This document shows, piece after piece, positions 15,609 to 23,381 of a stretch of 64,000 bases of DNA. This DNA comes from VAXT01 sp035318925 (GTDB taxonomy: Bacteria; Actinomycetota; Thermoleophilia; Gaiellales; Gaiellaceae): positions 1-64,000 of the forward strand of contig DATHDS010000016.1 in assembly GCA_035318925.1 (NCBI GenBank), written 5' to 3'. Both the position numbers and the translations under genes were made by a program. Below the pieces are notes generated by a model. That model saw only the letters and a program-made list of their open reading frames with translations, was not told where the DNA came from and did no database searches. How positions within the stretch are numbered: position 1 is the stretch's first letter; each line of letters starts with the position of its first letter.

Positions 15609-16292
15609 GTGAAGGTGACTCATGTCCGACGAGCGCTGCTCGTAACCGCGCTCGCTGCGGTCGCTATCTCGTTGCCGACGGCAGCCACGGGGCGGCCTGC
15701 CGCCACATCGCTGCTCGGCGTCGTCGGGCCAGGCTTCAGCATCTCGCTCAAAACCCCCGACGGCGTCGCCGTGACGCATCTCGATGTGGGCGCGTACACG
15801 ATCAGCGTCGACGACCGCTCCGAGGAGCACAACTTTCACCTCTCCGGCTCCGGGGTAGAGCAGCAAACGGCGGTCGAGACCATCGGCATGGCGACCTGGA
15901 ACGTCCAGCTCGTCGACGGCACCTACGGCTACATCTGCGACGCGCATCCGGCGCAGATGAAGGGCAGCTTCACCGTCGGCACCGTCCAGCCGCCGCCCCC
16001 GCCGCCGGTGAAGCTGAACGGCAAGGTGACCGCGCGGACGATCTCGCTGAAGAACGCCGGCACGAAGGTGCTCTCGGTCGTTGCGGGCACGTACAAGGTT
16101 GCCGTCAGCGACACGGCGAAGACCCAGAACTTCCACCTCACCGGCCCCGGAGTGAACCGCAAGACCGGCGTCAAGGCGAGGACGAAGGTGACGTGGACGG
16201 TTGCGCTCTCTCCCGGGAAGTACACGTACCGTTCTGACAAGAAACGCCGCCTGCGCGGCAGCTTCATCGTCACGGCGGAACCGCCGGGTTAA
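15609..16292 (+). CDS. secreted protein with two cupredoxin domains
   Basis: 227 residues from GTG 15609. Signal peptide at 8-27 (RALLVTALAAVAISLPTA). Domain 1 (about 40-125) keeps a full type 1 copper set: His77 (or His74) in HNFHL, then Cys110, His113 and Met117 in CDAHPAQM. A polyproline linker (about 129-136) leads to domain 2 (about 137-224), where NFHLTGPGV is kept but the ligand loop is replaced by RSDKKRRLRGSF. Electron transfer or copper buffering outside the membrane is likely for domain 1. Confidence 0.8.
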   Translation: MKVTHVRRALLVTALAAVAISLPTAATGRPAATSLLGVVGPGFSISLKTPDGVAVTHLDVGAYTISVDDRSEEHNFHLSGSGVEQQTAVETIGMATWNVQLVDGTYGYICDAHPAQMKGSFTVGTVQPPPPPPVKLNGKVTARTISLKNAGTKVLSVVAGTYKVAVSDTAKTQNFHLTGPGVNRKTGVKARTKVTWTVALSPGKYTYRSDKKRRLRGSFIVTAEPPG

Positions 16293-17173
16293 CGCGTGCC
16301 CCGTCGGTCGAGCTCCGCGTTCAGCTCGGCTCCGAAGAGCACTGCCCACGCGCTGTAGTTCAGCCAGAGCAGGAGCACGATGCCGCCGGCGAGCGACCCG
16401 TACGTCCTCGAGTACGAGCTCGAGAACGCGGTATAGAGGGCGAAGAGCCCCGAGAGCGCGAACCACATCAGGCCGCCGACGAGCGAGCCAGGCGTGAGCC
16501 AGCGCCAGCTGCGCTCCTCGACGTTCGGCGCGAGGTAGTAGATGAGCGCGAAGAGGAGCAGGACGGCGAGGAACGCGACCGGCCAGCGGAAGACCTCCCA
16601 AAACCACGTGAAGGCTCCGGAGAGGCCGGCCCTGCGCGCGATCGCGTCGCCGAGCTTGCCGCCGAAGACGACCAGCAGGAGCATTCCCGCCAGCACGAGC
16701 CCGGAGGCAAGGAGCAGGACGAGCGAGATCAGGCGCACCTTCCAGAACGGTCGCGTCTCCCGCTTGTCGTAGGCGCGGTTGACTGCTTTCACAATCGAGC
16801 CCATGGCGCCGCTTCCGGCCCACACGGCTCCCAAGGCTCCGAGGACCGCGGCCGCCGCCGAGCCGCCGCTCGACGAGTCCTGCTGGAGTTGCTCGACGAT
16901 GTCCGTGACCGACTTCGGGGCCACGGGGGTCAGGAAGCTCTGCAGCGTGTCGTAGGCGCCGATCAGGCCGAGGACGGCGACGAGGAAGACCACCGCCGGG
17001 AAGAACGCGAGCAGCGAGCTGTAGGCGATCTGCTGGGCGAGCCCCATGCAGTCGTCGGCGAGAAACTGCCGGAACGTTCGCTTGCAGACCGCGAGCCACT
17101 CGGCGGGTCGCAGCCGCTCGGGGCCGGAAGGCGCGCGTCCGGTACCGGCCGTTGGGTCAGTCGCCGTCGCCAA
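16289..17173 (-). CDS. YihY/BrkB-family membrane protein
   Basis: 294 residues from TTG 17173. Family marks: DDCMGLAQQIAYSSLLAFFP near the N-terminus, GSIVKAVNRAYDKRETRPFW in the first cytoplasmic loop, and SYSRTYGSLAGGIVLLLWL in the last helices. Six or so transmembrane segments are visible. The family was once called RNase BN, but that assignment was withdrawn; its role is unknown. It is the last gene of the minus-strand membrane operon, overlaps DUF3618 by 17 nt, and is convergent with the cupredoxin gene. Confidence 0.9.
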   Translation of the reverse strand: MATATDPTAGTGRAPSGPERLRPAEWLAVCKRTFRQFLADDCMGLAQQIAYSSLLAFFPAVVFLVAVLGLIGAYDTLQSFLTPVAPKSVTDIVEQLQQDSSSGGSAAAAVLGALGAVWAGSGAMGSIVKAVNRAYDKRETRPFWKVRLISLVLLLASGLVLAGMLLLVVFGGKLGDAIARRAGLSGAFTWFWEVFRWPVAFLAVLLLFALIYYLAPNVEERSWRWLTPGSLVGGLMWFALSGLFALYTAFSSSYSRTYGSLAGGIVLLLWLNYSAWAVLFGAELNAELDRRGTR

Positions 17174-17441
17174 GGGAGATGCGGCCGAACCGAATCTTCC
17201 TGCGGCGACTCCGCTTCCGGCCGCTGGCGAGGCGGATCGCTGCGCCGATGCCGCCTGCGACGACGAACCCGACGCCGAGGGCGCCTGCCGCGACGAGCGG
17301 CAGCTTCGCGCGCAGCTTGGCGCCGATGTTGGTCGCCTCGCCGATCCCCGAGCGGAGAGAGTCGACGGCCCCCGTGAGCTGGTTGCGCTCGGCCTCGATC
17401 TCCCGGCGGACCTGTTCGAGGCTGCGGCTGTTACCGGCCAT
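17157..17441 (-). CDS. DUF3618-like membrane protein
   Basis: 94 residues from ATG 17441. The N-terminal motif LEQVRREIEAERNQLTGAVD is the DUF3618 helix. One transmembrane segment follows (LVAAGALGVGFVVAGGIGAA), then a basic tail (SGRKRSRRRKIRF). It overlaps the holin-like gene upstream by 11 nt and the YihY gene downstream. The combination with DUF1469 and DUF4235 proteins is common in actinobacteria and suggests envelope maintenance. Confidence 0.75.
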   Translation of the reverse strand: MAGNSRSLEQVRREIEAERNQLTGAVDSLRSGIGEATNIGAKLRAKLPLVAAGALGVGFVVAGGIGAAIRLASGRKRSRRRKIRFGRISLGDGD

Positions 17442-17835
17442 TGTTCTTCAACGCGCTGGTGGTCAGCTTCGCTTCATGGATCGCCTGCTCGGGCAGGGGC
17501 GGCGTTCCCTTCTTGATCTTGGCCACTCCCACGAGCCCGAGGGCGGCCGTCAGGACGAAGAGGCCGACAGTGACGATGAGCAGGGCGAGCCACGTGGACA
17601 GGAAGGTCGCGAGCGCCGCGGCCACCGTCGCGAACAGGAAGCCGAGCGCAAAGACCGCGACGATTGCCGCTCCGATGGCGAGCCCGATGCCGACCGCGAG
17701 GGCCGTCACCTTCCGCTTCACCTCGAGGGCGGCCAGCTCGAGCTCGAGCCTGACGAGCGAGCTCGCGTGCTCGGCGACCCGCTTGGCGAGCCCGCCGAGG
17801 CCCCTGGGGTGGGAGTCAGTCGTCCGCGTGGCCAC
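17431..17835 (-). CDS. phage-holin-family / DUF1469-like membrane protein
   Basis: 134 residues from ATG 17835 (a later start is possible). The amphipathic helix LVRLELELAALEVKRKV precedes two long hydrophobic helices (AIVAVFALGFLFATVAAALA and LALLIVTVGLFVLTAALGLV). This is the Phage_holin_3_6/DUF1469 pattern. Despite the name, chromosomal copies are not phage lysis genes. It lies in the five-gene overlapping operon. Confidence 0.8.
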   Translation of the reverse strand: MATRTTDSHPRGLGGLAKRVAEHASSLVRLELELAALEVKRKVTALAVGIGLAIGAAIVAVFALGFLFATVAAALATFLSTWLALLIVTVGLFVLTAALGLVGVAKIKKGTPPLPEQAIHEAKLTTSALKNNGR

Positions 17836-18169
17836 GGGTTTTCCAGTCGATGATTTTGGCGAGCGCGACTCCGGCGACGAGGGCGATGCCGACGACGAGG
17901 AAGGGGTTCGGCCCGCTCTTGGGCTTGCGGCGCTTGCCGGGCTGCGGTTCCGACGGGGAGACCGCGCCGTCCACGGGCTTTCCGTCGGTCCGAGCTTCTC
18001 CCTTCGCTCTCGCCAGGATGAGGCTCGGCTTCAGCTTGCGCAGGAAGGCGGCATCGTCGGCCAGCGGCTGTGCGAGCTTGGCGGCGACGCCTCCTTCTCT
18101 GGCCGCTTTGTTGGCGATTTCCCGGAGGCGGGTTGCGGCCCTGTCGACGAGTTGGTCGGCCTTCGTCAT
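17816..18169 (-). CDS. uncharacterised single-pass membrane protein
   Basis: 117 residues from ATG 18169, whose first bases overlap the upstream stop (ATGA). The N-terminal half is helical and basic (ADQLVDRAATRLREIANK). A proline/lysine-rich linker follows (QPGKRRKPKSGPN), and a C-terminal transmembrane helix (FLVVGIALVAGVALAKII) precedes a short charged tail. It overlaps the holin-like gene by 20 nt in the same operon. The family is not recognised. Confidence 0.65.
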   Translation of the reverse strand: MTKADQLVDRAATRLREIANKAAREGGVAAKLAQPLADDAAFLRKLKPSLILARAKGEARTDGKPVDGAVSPSEPQPGKRRKPKSGPNPFLVVGIALVAGVALAKIIDWKTRGHADD

Positions 18170-18297
18170 TTCCGCTTCACCGGCGGCTCTTCCCCGGTTG
18201 TGACGCGCCAGATTTTCGAAGCCGTCCGTCGCGCGACCAATGTCGCGGCGGCTGCCAGCGCGCCGTAGAGGCCGTTCCACATGAGTCTTCGTAGCAC
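18166..18297 (-). CDS. DUF4235-like small membrane protein
   Basis: 43 residues from GTG 18297, or 38 from ATG 18282. It has one hydrophobic helix (GLYGALAAAATLVARRTA) followed by the family signature SKIWRVTTGEEPPVK. It is the first gene of the operon 18297-16289, in which every junction overlaps. Its start is 72 bp from the divergent argR start. Confidence 0.7.
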   Translation of the reverse strand: MLRRLMWNGLYGALAAAATLVARRTASKIWRVTTGEEPPVKRK

Positions 18298-18349
18298 CGA
18301 TGCAAGCCTACCGCGAAGGAGGGGATGCGAAACGTTGGACGGAGGCTCC

Positions 18350-18366
18350 TGCATACTTATTCTTGC
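18350..18366 (+). promoter_or_regulatory. possible ARG box / promoter of argR
   Basis: An AT-rich segment beginning TGCATACTTATTC lies immediately before the argR start in otherwise GC-rich DNA. It loosely resembles ArgR half-sites, as expected for autoregulation, and could instead be the -10 region of a near-leaderless transcript. Confidence 0.3.
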
Positions 18367-18369
18367 CCT

Positions 18370-18846
18370 ATGCGCAGCGAGCGACGGCCGCTGGGGAAGG
18401 ACGAGCGGCAAAAGTTGATCACAAGCATCGTCTCGCGACGGCGCGTGGGCACTCAGCACGAGCTGATGGACGCGCTCGCGCGGGCAGGCTGTCTCGTCAC
18501 CCAGGCGACGATCTCACGCGACATCCGCGAGCTCGGGCTCGACAAGACGCACGACGTTCTCGGTCGTCCTCGCTACGTAGCGCCCCAGACCGCTCGGAGC
18601 AGCGATCCCCGTCACGCGCTCGGCGGTTTGCTCGCCCAGTTCGGCCGGCGGGTCGTCGCCGCCCAGAACATCGTCGTCGTCCAGTCCGAGCTCGGCTCGG
18701 CGCCTGCGGTCGCACGTGCTCTCGACCGGCTAGAGCATCCACGGATCGTGGGCACGATCGCCGGCGACGACACCTGCATCCTGATCGCGCGCAACACCCG
18801 AGATGCGGCCGCTTTGGCCCGCGAGCTCGCGGATCTCGTCGGCTGA
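18370..18846 (+). CDS. argR: arginine repressor
   Basis: 158 residues from ATG 18370. The N-terminal winged helix carries RQKLITSIVSRRRVGTQHEL and the recognition segment CLVTQATISRDIRELGLDK. The C-terminal hexamerisation/arginine-binding domain includes VVVQSELGSAPAVARALDRL and GTIAGDDTCILIA, with the Asp-Asp arginine contacts. ArgR represses arginine biosynthesis and activates catabolism. No arg genes are in the window, so this copy is an orphan by position. A C-rich hairpin follows the stop. Confidence 0.93.
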   Translation: MRSERRPLGKDERQKLITSIVSRRRVGTQHELMDALARAGCLVTQATISRDIRELGLDKTHDVLGRPRYVAPQTARSSDPRHALGGLLAQFGRRVVAAQNIVVVQSELGSAPAVARALDRLEHPRIVGTIAGDDTCILIARNTRDAAALARELADLVG

Positions 18847-18852
18847 ATGGCC

Positions 18853-18866
18853 CCCCCAGAAGGGGG
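18853..18866 (+). terminator. short hairpin after argR
   Basis: CCCCC-AGAA-GGGGG lies seven bases after the argR stop. The stem is strong but no T tract follows, so termination is uncertain. Confidence 0.35.
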
Positions 18867-18949
18867 ATCTTCGCGCCGCTTTCGAGCTCAGATCGACAGA
18901 TTTGCATAGAAAAAAGTCTCCAAAACCGTCTAAGTCTGCTCGTATCTCT

Positions 18950-19026
18950 CGTGTCAAACTCTGGCGCAAGGCGCCGATAAGGACGCGAGCTTTTCAAACC
19001 GCCGTCACCGTCTGGAGGGGCCAACC
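18950..19026 (+). promoter_or_regulatory. structured leader of the GGDEF/HD-GYP gene, possibly GEMM-like
   Basis: The last 77 bases before the start contain GTCAAACT, a GGCGC-AAG-GCGCC hairpin (18963-18975), AAGGACGCGAGC and TCAAACC, then GGAGGGG as ribosome site. The order resembles the GGCAAACC, P2 hairpin, GGGACGCAAAGC and UAAACC blocks of c-di-GMP-I riboswitches, but the downstream P3 sequence is not a clear match. The downstream gene makes and degrades c-di-GMP. Confidence 0.3.
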
Positions 19027-21459
19027 ATGTTGAGTTTGCTGATCTGCGACGACTCGCCCGAGGCGCGCGAGCTCATCAGAGCGAGCCTCGCCGGCCACCC
19101 GGAGGTCGAGATCGTGGCCGAGGCCGAGGACGGCGAGGAGGCGATCGCTCTCGCCGCCGCCACTCGCCCGGATGTGGTCCTGATGGATGTCCGGATGCCC
19201 GTCCTCGACGGGATCGACGCAACGAGGCGCATTCGCGAGCTGCTGCCGAGGGCCCGGATCGTCGCGTACGCCGGCTCGGACGACGCCGACGACGTGACGG
19301 CGATGATGGAAGCCGGAGCGGATGCGTACTGCGTCAAGGGCGCGCCGCGGTGGGAGCTCGAGCGCGCCCTCGCCGGGGCGAGTGACCCGCTGATGCGGCT
19401 CGCGCACGCAATCTCACGGTCGGTCAAGGGCGGCGGAATCGCCGAGCTCGTCGCGCGCGAGCTCGCCGAGCTGACCGGTGCTTCGTTCGCTGCCACGTAT
19501 CTCGCCTCCGAGGGCTCGCTCTCGCTCGTCGCCCTCGCCGGGCCGGCTGCTCCCGACTCCTTCCACTCGGCGCCCGGCGTCGTCGCGCGCGCCTTCACAG
19601 AGCTCCGGCTCGCGCGCGCAGACACGCACGAGCTCGGTGAGCTCTATCGACTCGGCGCCGCGTGCGCCGATGCGGTCTCCGCCCCCCTTTGCACAGACGG
19701 CGTGGCGCTCGGCGCCGTGCTCGTCGTGCTTCCGCCCAACCTCCATGACAGGGCGGATGCAGAGCTCGTTGCGGCGGTGGCCGACCTCGCCTCGGCAGCG
19801 CTTGCGAACGAGCGCAGGCTCGCCATGACCTACGCCGAAGCGCGACGCGACGCGCTGACGGGCCTGGCCAACAAGCGTGCGTTCGACGAACGCCTCGAAT
19901 CGGCGCTCAGCGACGCCGCCGACAGGAAGAGCGTCTCGCTCGTCGCCTTCGACCTCGACGACTTCAAGGACGTGAACGACCGGGAAGGGCACCTCGTCGG
20001 AGACGACGTGCTGCGTGAGGTCGGGCGCGTGCTCATGCGTGTCGTCAGGGCCGACGACGAGGTCTTTCGGATCGGCGGGGAAGAGTTCGCCATCCTCGTG
20101 AACGGCACCTCGGCGGTTGCCATGGGCGTCGCCGAACGGATGCGAGCTGCCCTGGCCGAGCATCGTCGCGGCCACGCGCTCCCGACCGTGACGGTGGGTG
20201 TCGCGACCTTCCCGAAGCACGCGTCGTCGGCCGAAGACCTGCTGCGGAAGGCCGACACCGCGCTCTATGCCGCGAAGTTCGCCGGGAAGAATCGCGTCCA
20301 GCTATTCAGCGGCGAGCAGGTCGATGCTCAGGTTCCGGACGTGCCGATCGAGGTGGAAGCCGTCTCCGGCCCGCCGTCGCTAGACCGGCACGGGCTGCGG
20401 CTGCTCGTCGTCGACGACGATGCCGCGCTCCGCATCCTCTTGCGGACGACCTTCGAGGTCGTCGACATCGAGGTCGAAGAGGCGGATTCCGCGGAGGCTG
20501 CGTCGGGGCTGATTGCGAGCTGCGCGCCCGACGTCGTCGTTCTCGACGTGGGGATGCCCGGCATGGACGGTCTCACCTTCTGCCGCCGGCTGAAAGCCGA
20601 TCCGGCCACTGCAGGCATCGGGGTCGTCCTGTTGACCGGCATCGATGCGGGCGACGAGAACGGTGCCGGAGATTGCGGCGCGGATGCGTTCCTGCGCAAG
20701 CCGTTCAGCCCACTCGAGCTGCTGAACGTCGTCGAACGGATCGCGGGCGGCCTCTACGAAGGGCCGTTCCGCGTGGCGGACAATCCGCCCGAGGAGCAGC
20801 TGATCCTCTACGCCCAGGATCTGAGACGACTCCTCGAAGTGGAGCGCGGGCAGGCGGCGCTCATCCAGCGCGCGTACCGCGAGACCGTCGTGGCGCTGGC
20901 CGGCGCTCTCGAATCGAAGGACACGGGCACAGGCGCCCACTCCCAGCGGGTCCAGCGGTACGCGATCGAGTTGGCCCGCGAGCTCGACCCGGCCCTGCTC
21001 GAGGACGAAACCGTCGAGTACGGGTTCCTGCTCCACGATGTGGGCAAGATCGGGATTCCGGACAAGGTGCTGCTCAAGCGGGGGTCGCTGTCGAGCTCGG
21101 AGAAGCGGCTACTCGAGACGCATACAGTCCTCGGCGAACAACTGCTGAGCGGGGTCGCCCTCCTCCAGGGGAAGGGATTGCAGATCGTGCGCCACCACCA
21201 CGAGCGCTGGGACGGCCAGGGGTATCCCGACGGTCTCGGCCGAACGGAGATCCCGCTTGGAGCGCGCGTCTTCGCCGTGGCCGACGCGCTCGACGCGATG
21301 ACGAGCGACCGGCCGTACCGGCGCGCCCGAAGCTGGGAGGCGGCGGCCGCCGAGATCATCGGTGAGGCGGGGCGGCAGTTCGACCCGACCGTCGTCGAGG
21401 CGTTCCGCGAACGTCAGGCGCGGCTCCGCCGCGTTCACTACGAGCTCGCCAGAGCTTAG
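19027..21459 (+). CDS. hybrid c-di-GMP enzyme REC-GAF-GGDEF-REC-HD-GYP
   Basis: 810 residues. REC1 (1-115) has Asp54 in LMDVRMP. A GAF-like domain spans about 135-265. GGDEF (about 275-440) has an intact GGEEF at 350-354 and FDLDDFKDVND, so it should make c-di-GMP. REC2 (about 460-575) has VVLDVGMPGMDG and LRKPFSPLELL. HD-GYP (about 610-795) has His670-Asp671 in LLHDVGKIGIPD and GYP at 732-734, so it should hydrolyse c-di-GMP. Having both activities with two receivers suggests phosphorylation-switched output. Its C-terminal half is paralogous to the next gene. Confidence 0.9.
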   Translation: MLSLLICDDSPEARELIRASLAGHPEVEIVAEAEDGEEAIALAAATRPDVVLMDVRMPVLDGIDATRRIRELLPRARIVAYAGSDDADDVTAMMEAGADAYCVKGAPRWELERALAGASDPLMRLAHAISRSVKGGGIAELVARELAELTGASFAATYLASEGSLSLVALAGPAAPDSFHSAPGVVARAFTELRLARADTHELGELYRLGAACADAVSAPLCTDGVALGAVLVVLPPNLHDRADAELVAAVADLASAALANERRLAMTYAEARRDALTGLANKRAFDERLESALSDAADRKSVSLVAFDLDDFKDVNDREGHLVGDDVLREVGRVLMRVVRADDEVFRIGGEEFAILVNGTSAVAMGVAERMRAALAEHRRGHALPTVTVGVATFPKHASSAEDLLRKADTALYAAKFAGKNRVQLFSGEQVDAQVPDVPIEVEAVSGPPSLDRHGLRLLVVDDDAALRILLRTTFEVVDIEVEEADSAEAASGLIASCAPDVVVLDVGMPGMDGLTFCRRLKADPATAGIGVVLLTGIDAGDENGAGDCGADAFLRKPFSPLELLNVVERIAGGLYEGPFRVADNPPEEQLILYAQDLRRLLEVERGQAALIQRAYRETVVALAGALESKDTGTGAHSQRVQRYAIELARELDPALLEDETVEYGFLLHDVGKIGIPDKVLLKRGSLSSSEKRLLETHTVLGEQLLSGVALLQGKGLQIVRHHHERWDGQGYPDGLGRTEIPLGARVFAVADALDAMTSDRPYRRARSWEAAAAEIIGEAGRQFDPTVVEAFRERQARLRRVHYELARA

Positions 21460-21500
21460 GAAGAACGGAATGAAGACACCCCAACCCAGGAGGTATCGCG

Positions 21501-21555
21501 CAGACGCCCCTCGAAGGAGGGATCGCACGCAAGTTCCGCCCGAGTGGGGCGTCTG
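21501..21555 (+). promoter_or_regulatory. large hairpin between the two HD-GYP genes
   Basis: CAGACGCCCC (21501-21510) pairs perfectly with GGGGCGTCTG (21546-21555), and TCG/CGA extends the stem after a bulge. The 27-base interior includes GGATCGCACGCAAGTTCC. No T tract follows. It could be a terminator for the first gene or a leader for the second. Confidence 0.4.
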
Positions 21556-21619
21556 ACGTGACAACGATGCCAGATTCAATCAACGCAGCGCGTATCGACT
21601 CAACGGTCACACCTTCCGC

Positions 21620-22678
21620 ATGCTGGTCGTCGACGACGATCCGCATCTACGTGCTCTCCTGCGGACGAGCTTCGAGCTCGCCGACATCGAGGTGCACGAG
21701 GCGGACGGCGTGAGGTCGGCCGCCCGGCAGATAGCTGCCGGTCATCCCGATGTCATCGTGCTCGACGTCGCCATGCCGGAGACGGACGGAATCACCTTCT
21801 GCCGCGGGCTGAAGGCCGACCAGCTCACGCGTTCCATCCCCGTCATCCTCCTAACCGGAGACACGATCTCCGAGGCTGAGGGTCGGGCCGCCGGGGCCGA
21901 CGCTTTCCTCCGCAAACCCTTCAGCCCGCTCGAGCTGCTGACCCTCGCCGAGCGTCTCGGAGCAGCCCAGGGCGAGCAGGTCCTCTCGTCGCACACCGTT
22001 GCTCCTCCGGACAAGCAGCTCGCGCTGTACGCACGGGACTTCCGCCGCCTGCTCGAGCTCGAGCGGGGGCAACGAATCCTCCTTCAGGACGCCTACCGTG
22101 ACACCGTCGTCGCCCTTGCTCGCGCCCTCGAGTCGAAGGACGGCGTCACTGGAGCCCATTCGGAGCGCGTCCGGCTATACGCCAACGCGCTGACAGAGTC
22201 GATCGCTCCGTCGCTCTTCGAGGAGCCTGGCCTGGAATACGGCTTCATCCTGCACGACATCGGAAAGATCGGGATCCCCGAGGCCGTGCTCCGCAAGCCC
22301 GCGCCGCTCACGGACTCGGAGCGGCGGCTGATCGAGACGCATCCGGTCCTCGGCGAGCAGATGGTCGGCGAGGCGACTCTCCTCCGTGGACAGGGGGCTC
22401 GCGTCGTGCGCTCGCACCACGAGCGGTGGGACGGCTTGGGGTATCCGGATCGCCTTGCCGGAGAAGAGATTCCTCTGGGCGCTCGGATCTTCTCGGTCGC
22501 AGACGCGCTCGACGCGATCACGAGCGATCGTCCCTATCGGCCCGCAAGCACGTGGGATGAGGCGGCGGGCGAAATCGTCGCGGGGGCAGGCACACAGTTC
22601 GACCCGGAGGTCGTCGACGTGTTCCTCGGCCGCGAAGAAGCGTTGCGACGCATCTTCTCGGAGTTCAACGTCAACTAG
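21620..22678 (+). CDS. response regulator with HD-GYP phosphodiesterase domain
   Basis: 352 residues from ATG 21620. REC (about 1-115) has VVDDDPH, the acceptor Asp in VLDVAMPETDG and the Lys in LRKPFSPLELL. HD-GYP (about 160-340) has LHDIGKIGIPE, SHHERWDGLGYPDRL and FSVADALDAITSDRPYR, all needed for metal-dependent c-di-GMP hydrolysis. It closely matches the REC2-HD-GYP half of the upstream protein and probably arose by duplication. No DNA-binding domain is present. Confidence 0.92.
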   Translation: MLVVDDDPHLRALLRTSFELADIEVHEADGVRSAARQIAAGHPDVIVLDVAMPETDGITFCRGLKADQLTRSIPVILLTGDTISEAEGRAAGADAFLRKPFSPLELLTLAERLGAAQGEQVLSSHTVAPPDKQLALYARDFRRLLELERGQRILLQDAYRDTVVALARALESKDGVTGAHSERVRLYANALTESIAPSLFEEPGLEYGFILHDIGKIGIPEAVLRKPAPLTDSERRLIETHPVLGEQMVGEATLLRGQGARVVRSHHERWDGLGYPDRLAGEEIPLGARIFSVADALDAITSDRPYRPASTWDEAAGEIVAGAGTQFDPEVVDVFLGREEALRRIFSEFNVN

Positions 22679-22712
22679 CCCGGCCCGATCAGGAGCGAGG
22701 AGACGGCATCGC

Positions 22713-23366
22713 TCACACCGATCGCCCGTCCAGGTACCAGACGGGCCCCTGCGTCGCGACCGGGTCGGTATCCGAGAGAACACGGAGGATGCGGAGCTCG
22801 CCGCGGATGTGCTCCTCGTCGACGCGCTCGAGACAGCGGCGCGTCATGCCCGGGGCGGCGCCGTACCCGAAACGGCGCGCGACACGGAAGCGGAAGCCCG
22901 CGACATCGCCGTAGCGAGCGGGGTTGAGCGGCGCCATCAGCAGTGTGGCGCGGTCGAGCCAGTCGGTGGAGACGAGCTCGACCTCGGCATAGAGGTCGCT
23001 CCAGTCGGGCGGTAGCCCGGCGATCGATTCGTCCCACGTCGCGGCAAGGGTCGACACGTGCGCGACCGTCTTCGCCGCTGCGTCGCCGGCGCCGACGAGC
23101 TCGAGCGCGCCTGAGATCTCCTCTTCATCAAGTCGCGCGAGCAGCCGCTCGACGAGGGCGGGAGCATGGCTCGCTCCACCCTGCGCAGCAAAGAAACGCA
23201 GCGTGTTTCCGCGCTGCCCCGGGTTCAAGGGCGCGAGCACGGCAGCGGCCCGGGAAGCGGCGCGTTCGCCCGCGACAGTCAGGCGCAGACGGGCGTCCGC
23301 CCAGGCCTCGGGCAGCTCCCGAACTATCTCCTGCCACTGCTTGACGAGGCTCACGAGCCTGAGCAT
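22713..23366 (-). CDS. uncharacterised protein with an internal duplication
   Basis: 217 residues from ATG 23366. Two copies of an about 85-residue unit are visible. The first runs from WQEIVRELPEAWADARL through VLAPLNPGQRG to ARLDEEEISGALEL. The second runs from WDESIAGLPPDWSDLYA through LMAPLNPARYG to ERVDEEHIRGELRI. The conserved pieces are W...LP..W.D, APLNP and (L/V)DEE.I.G.L. No signal peptide or membrane segment is seen. It is divergent from the dehydrogenase operon, with starts 16 bp apart. Function unknown. Confidence 0.65.
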   Translation of the reverse strand: MLRLVSLVKQWQEIVRELPEAWADARLRLTVAGERAASRAAAVLAPLNPGQRGNTLRFFAAQGGASHAPALVERLLARLDEEEISGALELVGAGDAAAKTVAHVSTLAATWDESIAGLPPDWSDLYAEVELVSTDWLDRATLLMAPLNPARYGDVAGFRFRVARRFGYGAAPGMTRRCLERVDEEHIRGELRILRVLSDTDPVATQGPVWYLDGRSV

Positions 23367-23369
23367 AAA
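23341..23369 (+). promoter_or_regulatory. candidate promoter of the dehydrogenase operon
   Basis: TTGACG (23341-23346) and CATAAA (23364-23369) are spaced 17 bp, close to sigma-70 consensus. The predicted transcript would start a few bases before the E1alpha ATG at 23382, so it would be nearly leaderless. Confidence 0.45.
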
Positions 23370-23381
23370 CTCAAACTCGAG

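Noticed and set aside
17431..17835. Prophage holin
   Set aside because: Embedded in a chromosomal membrane operon with no phage genes; belongs to the DUF1469 type.
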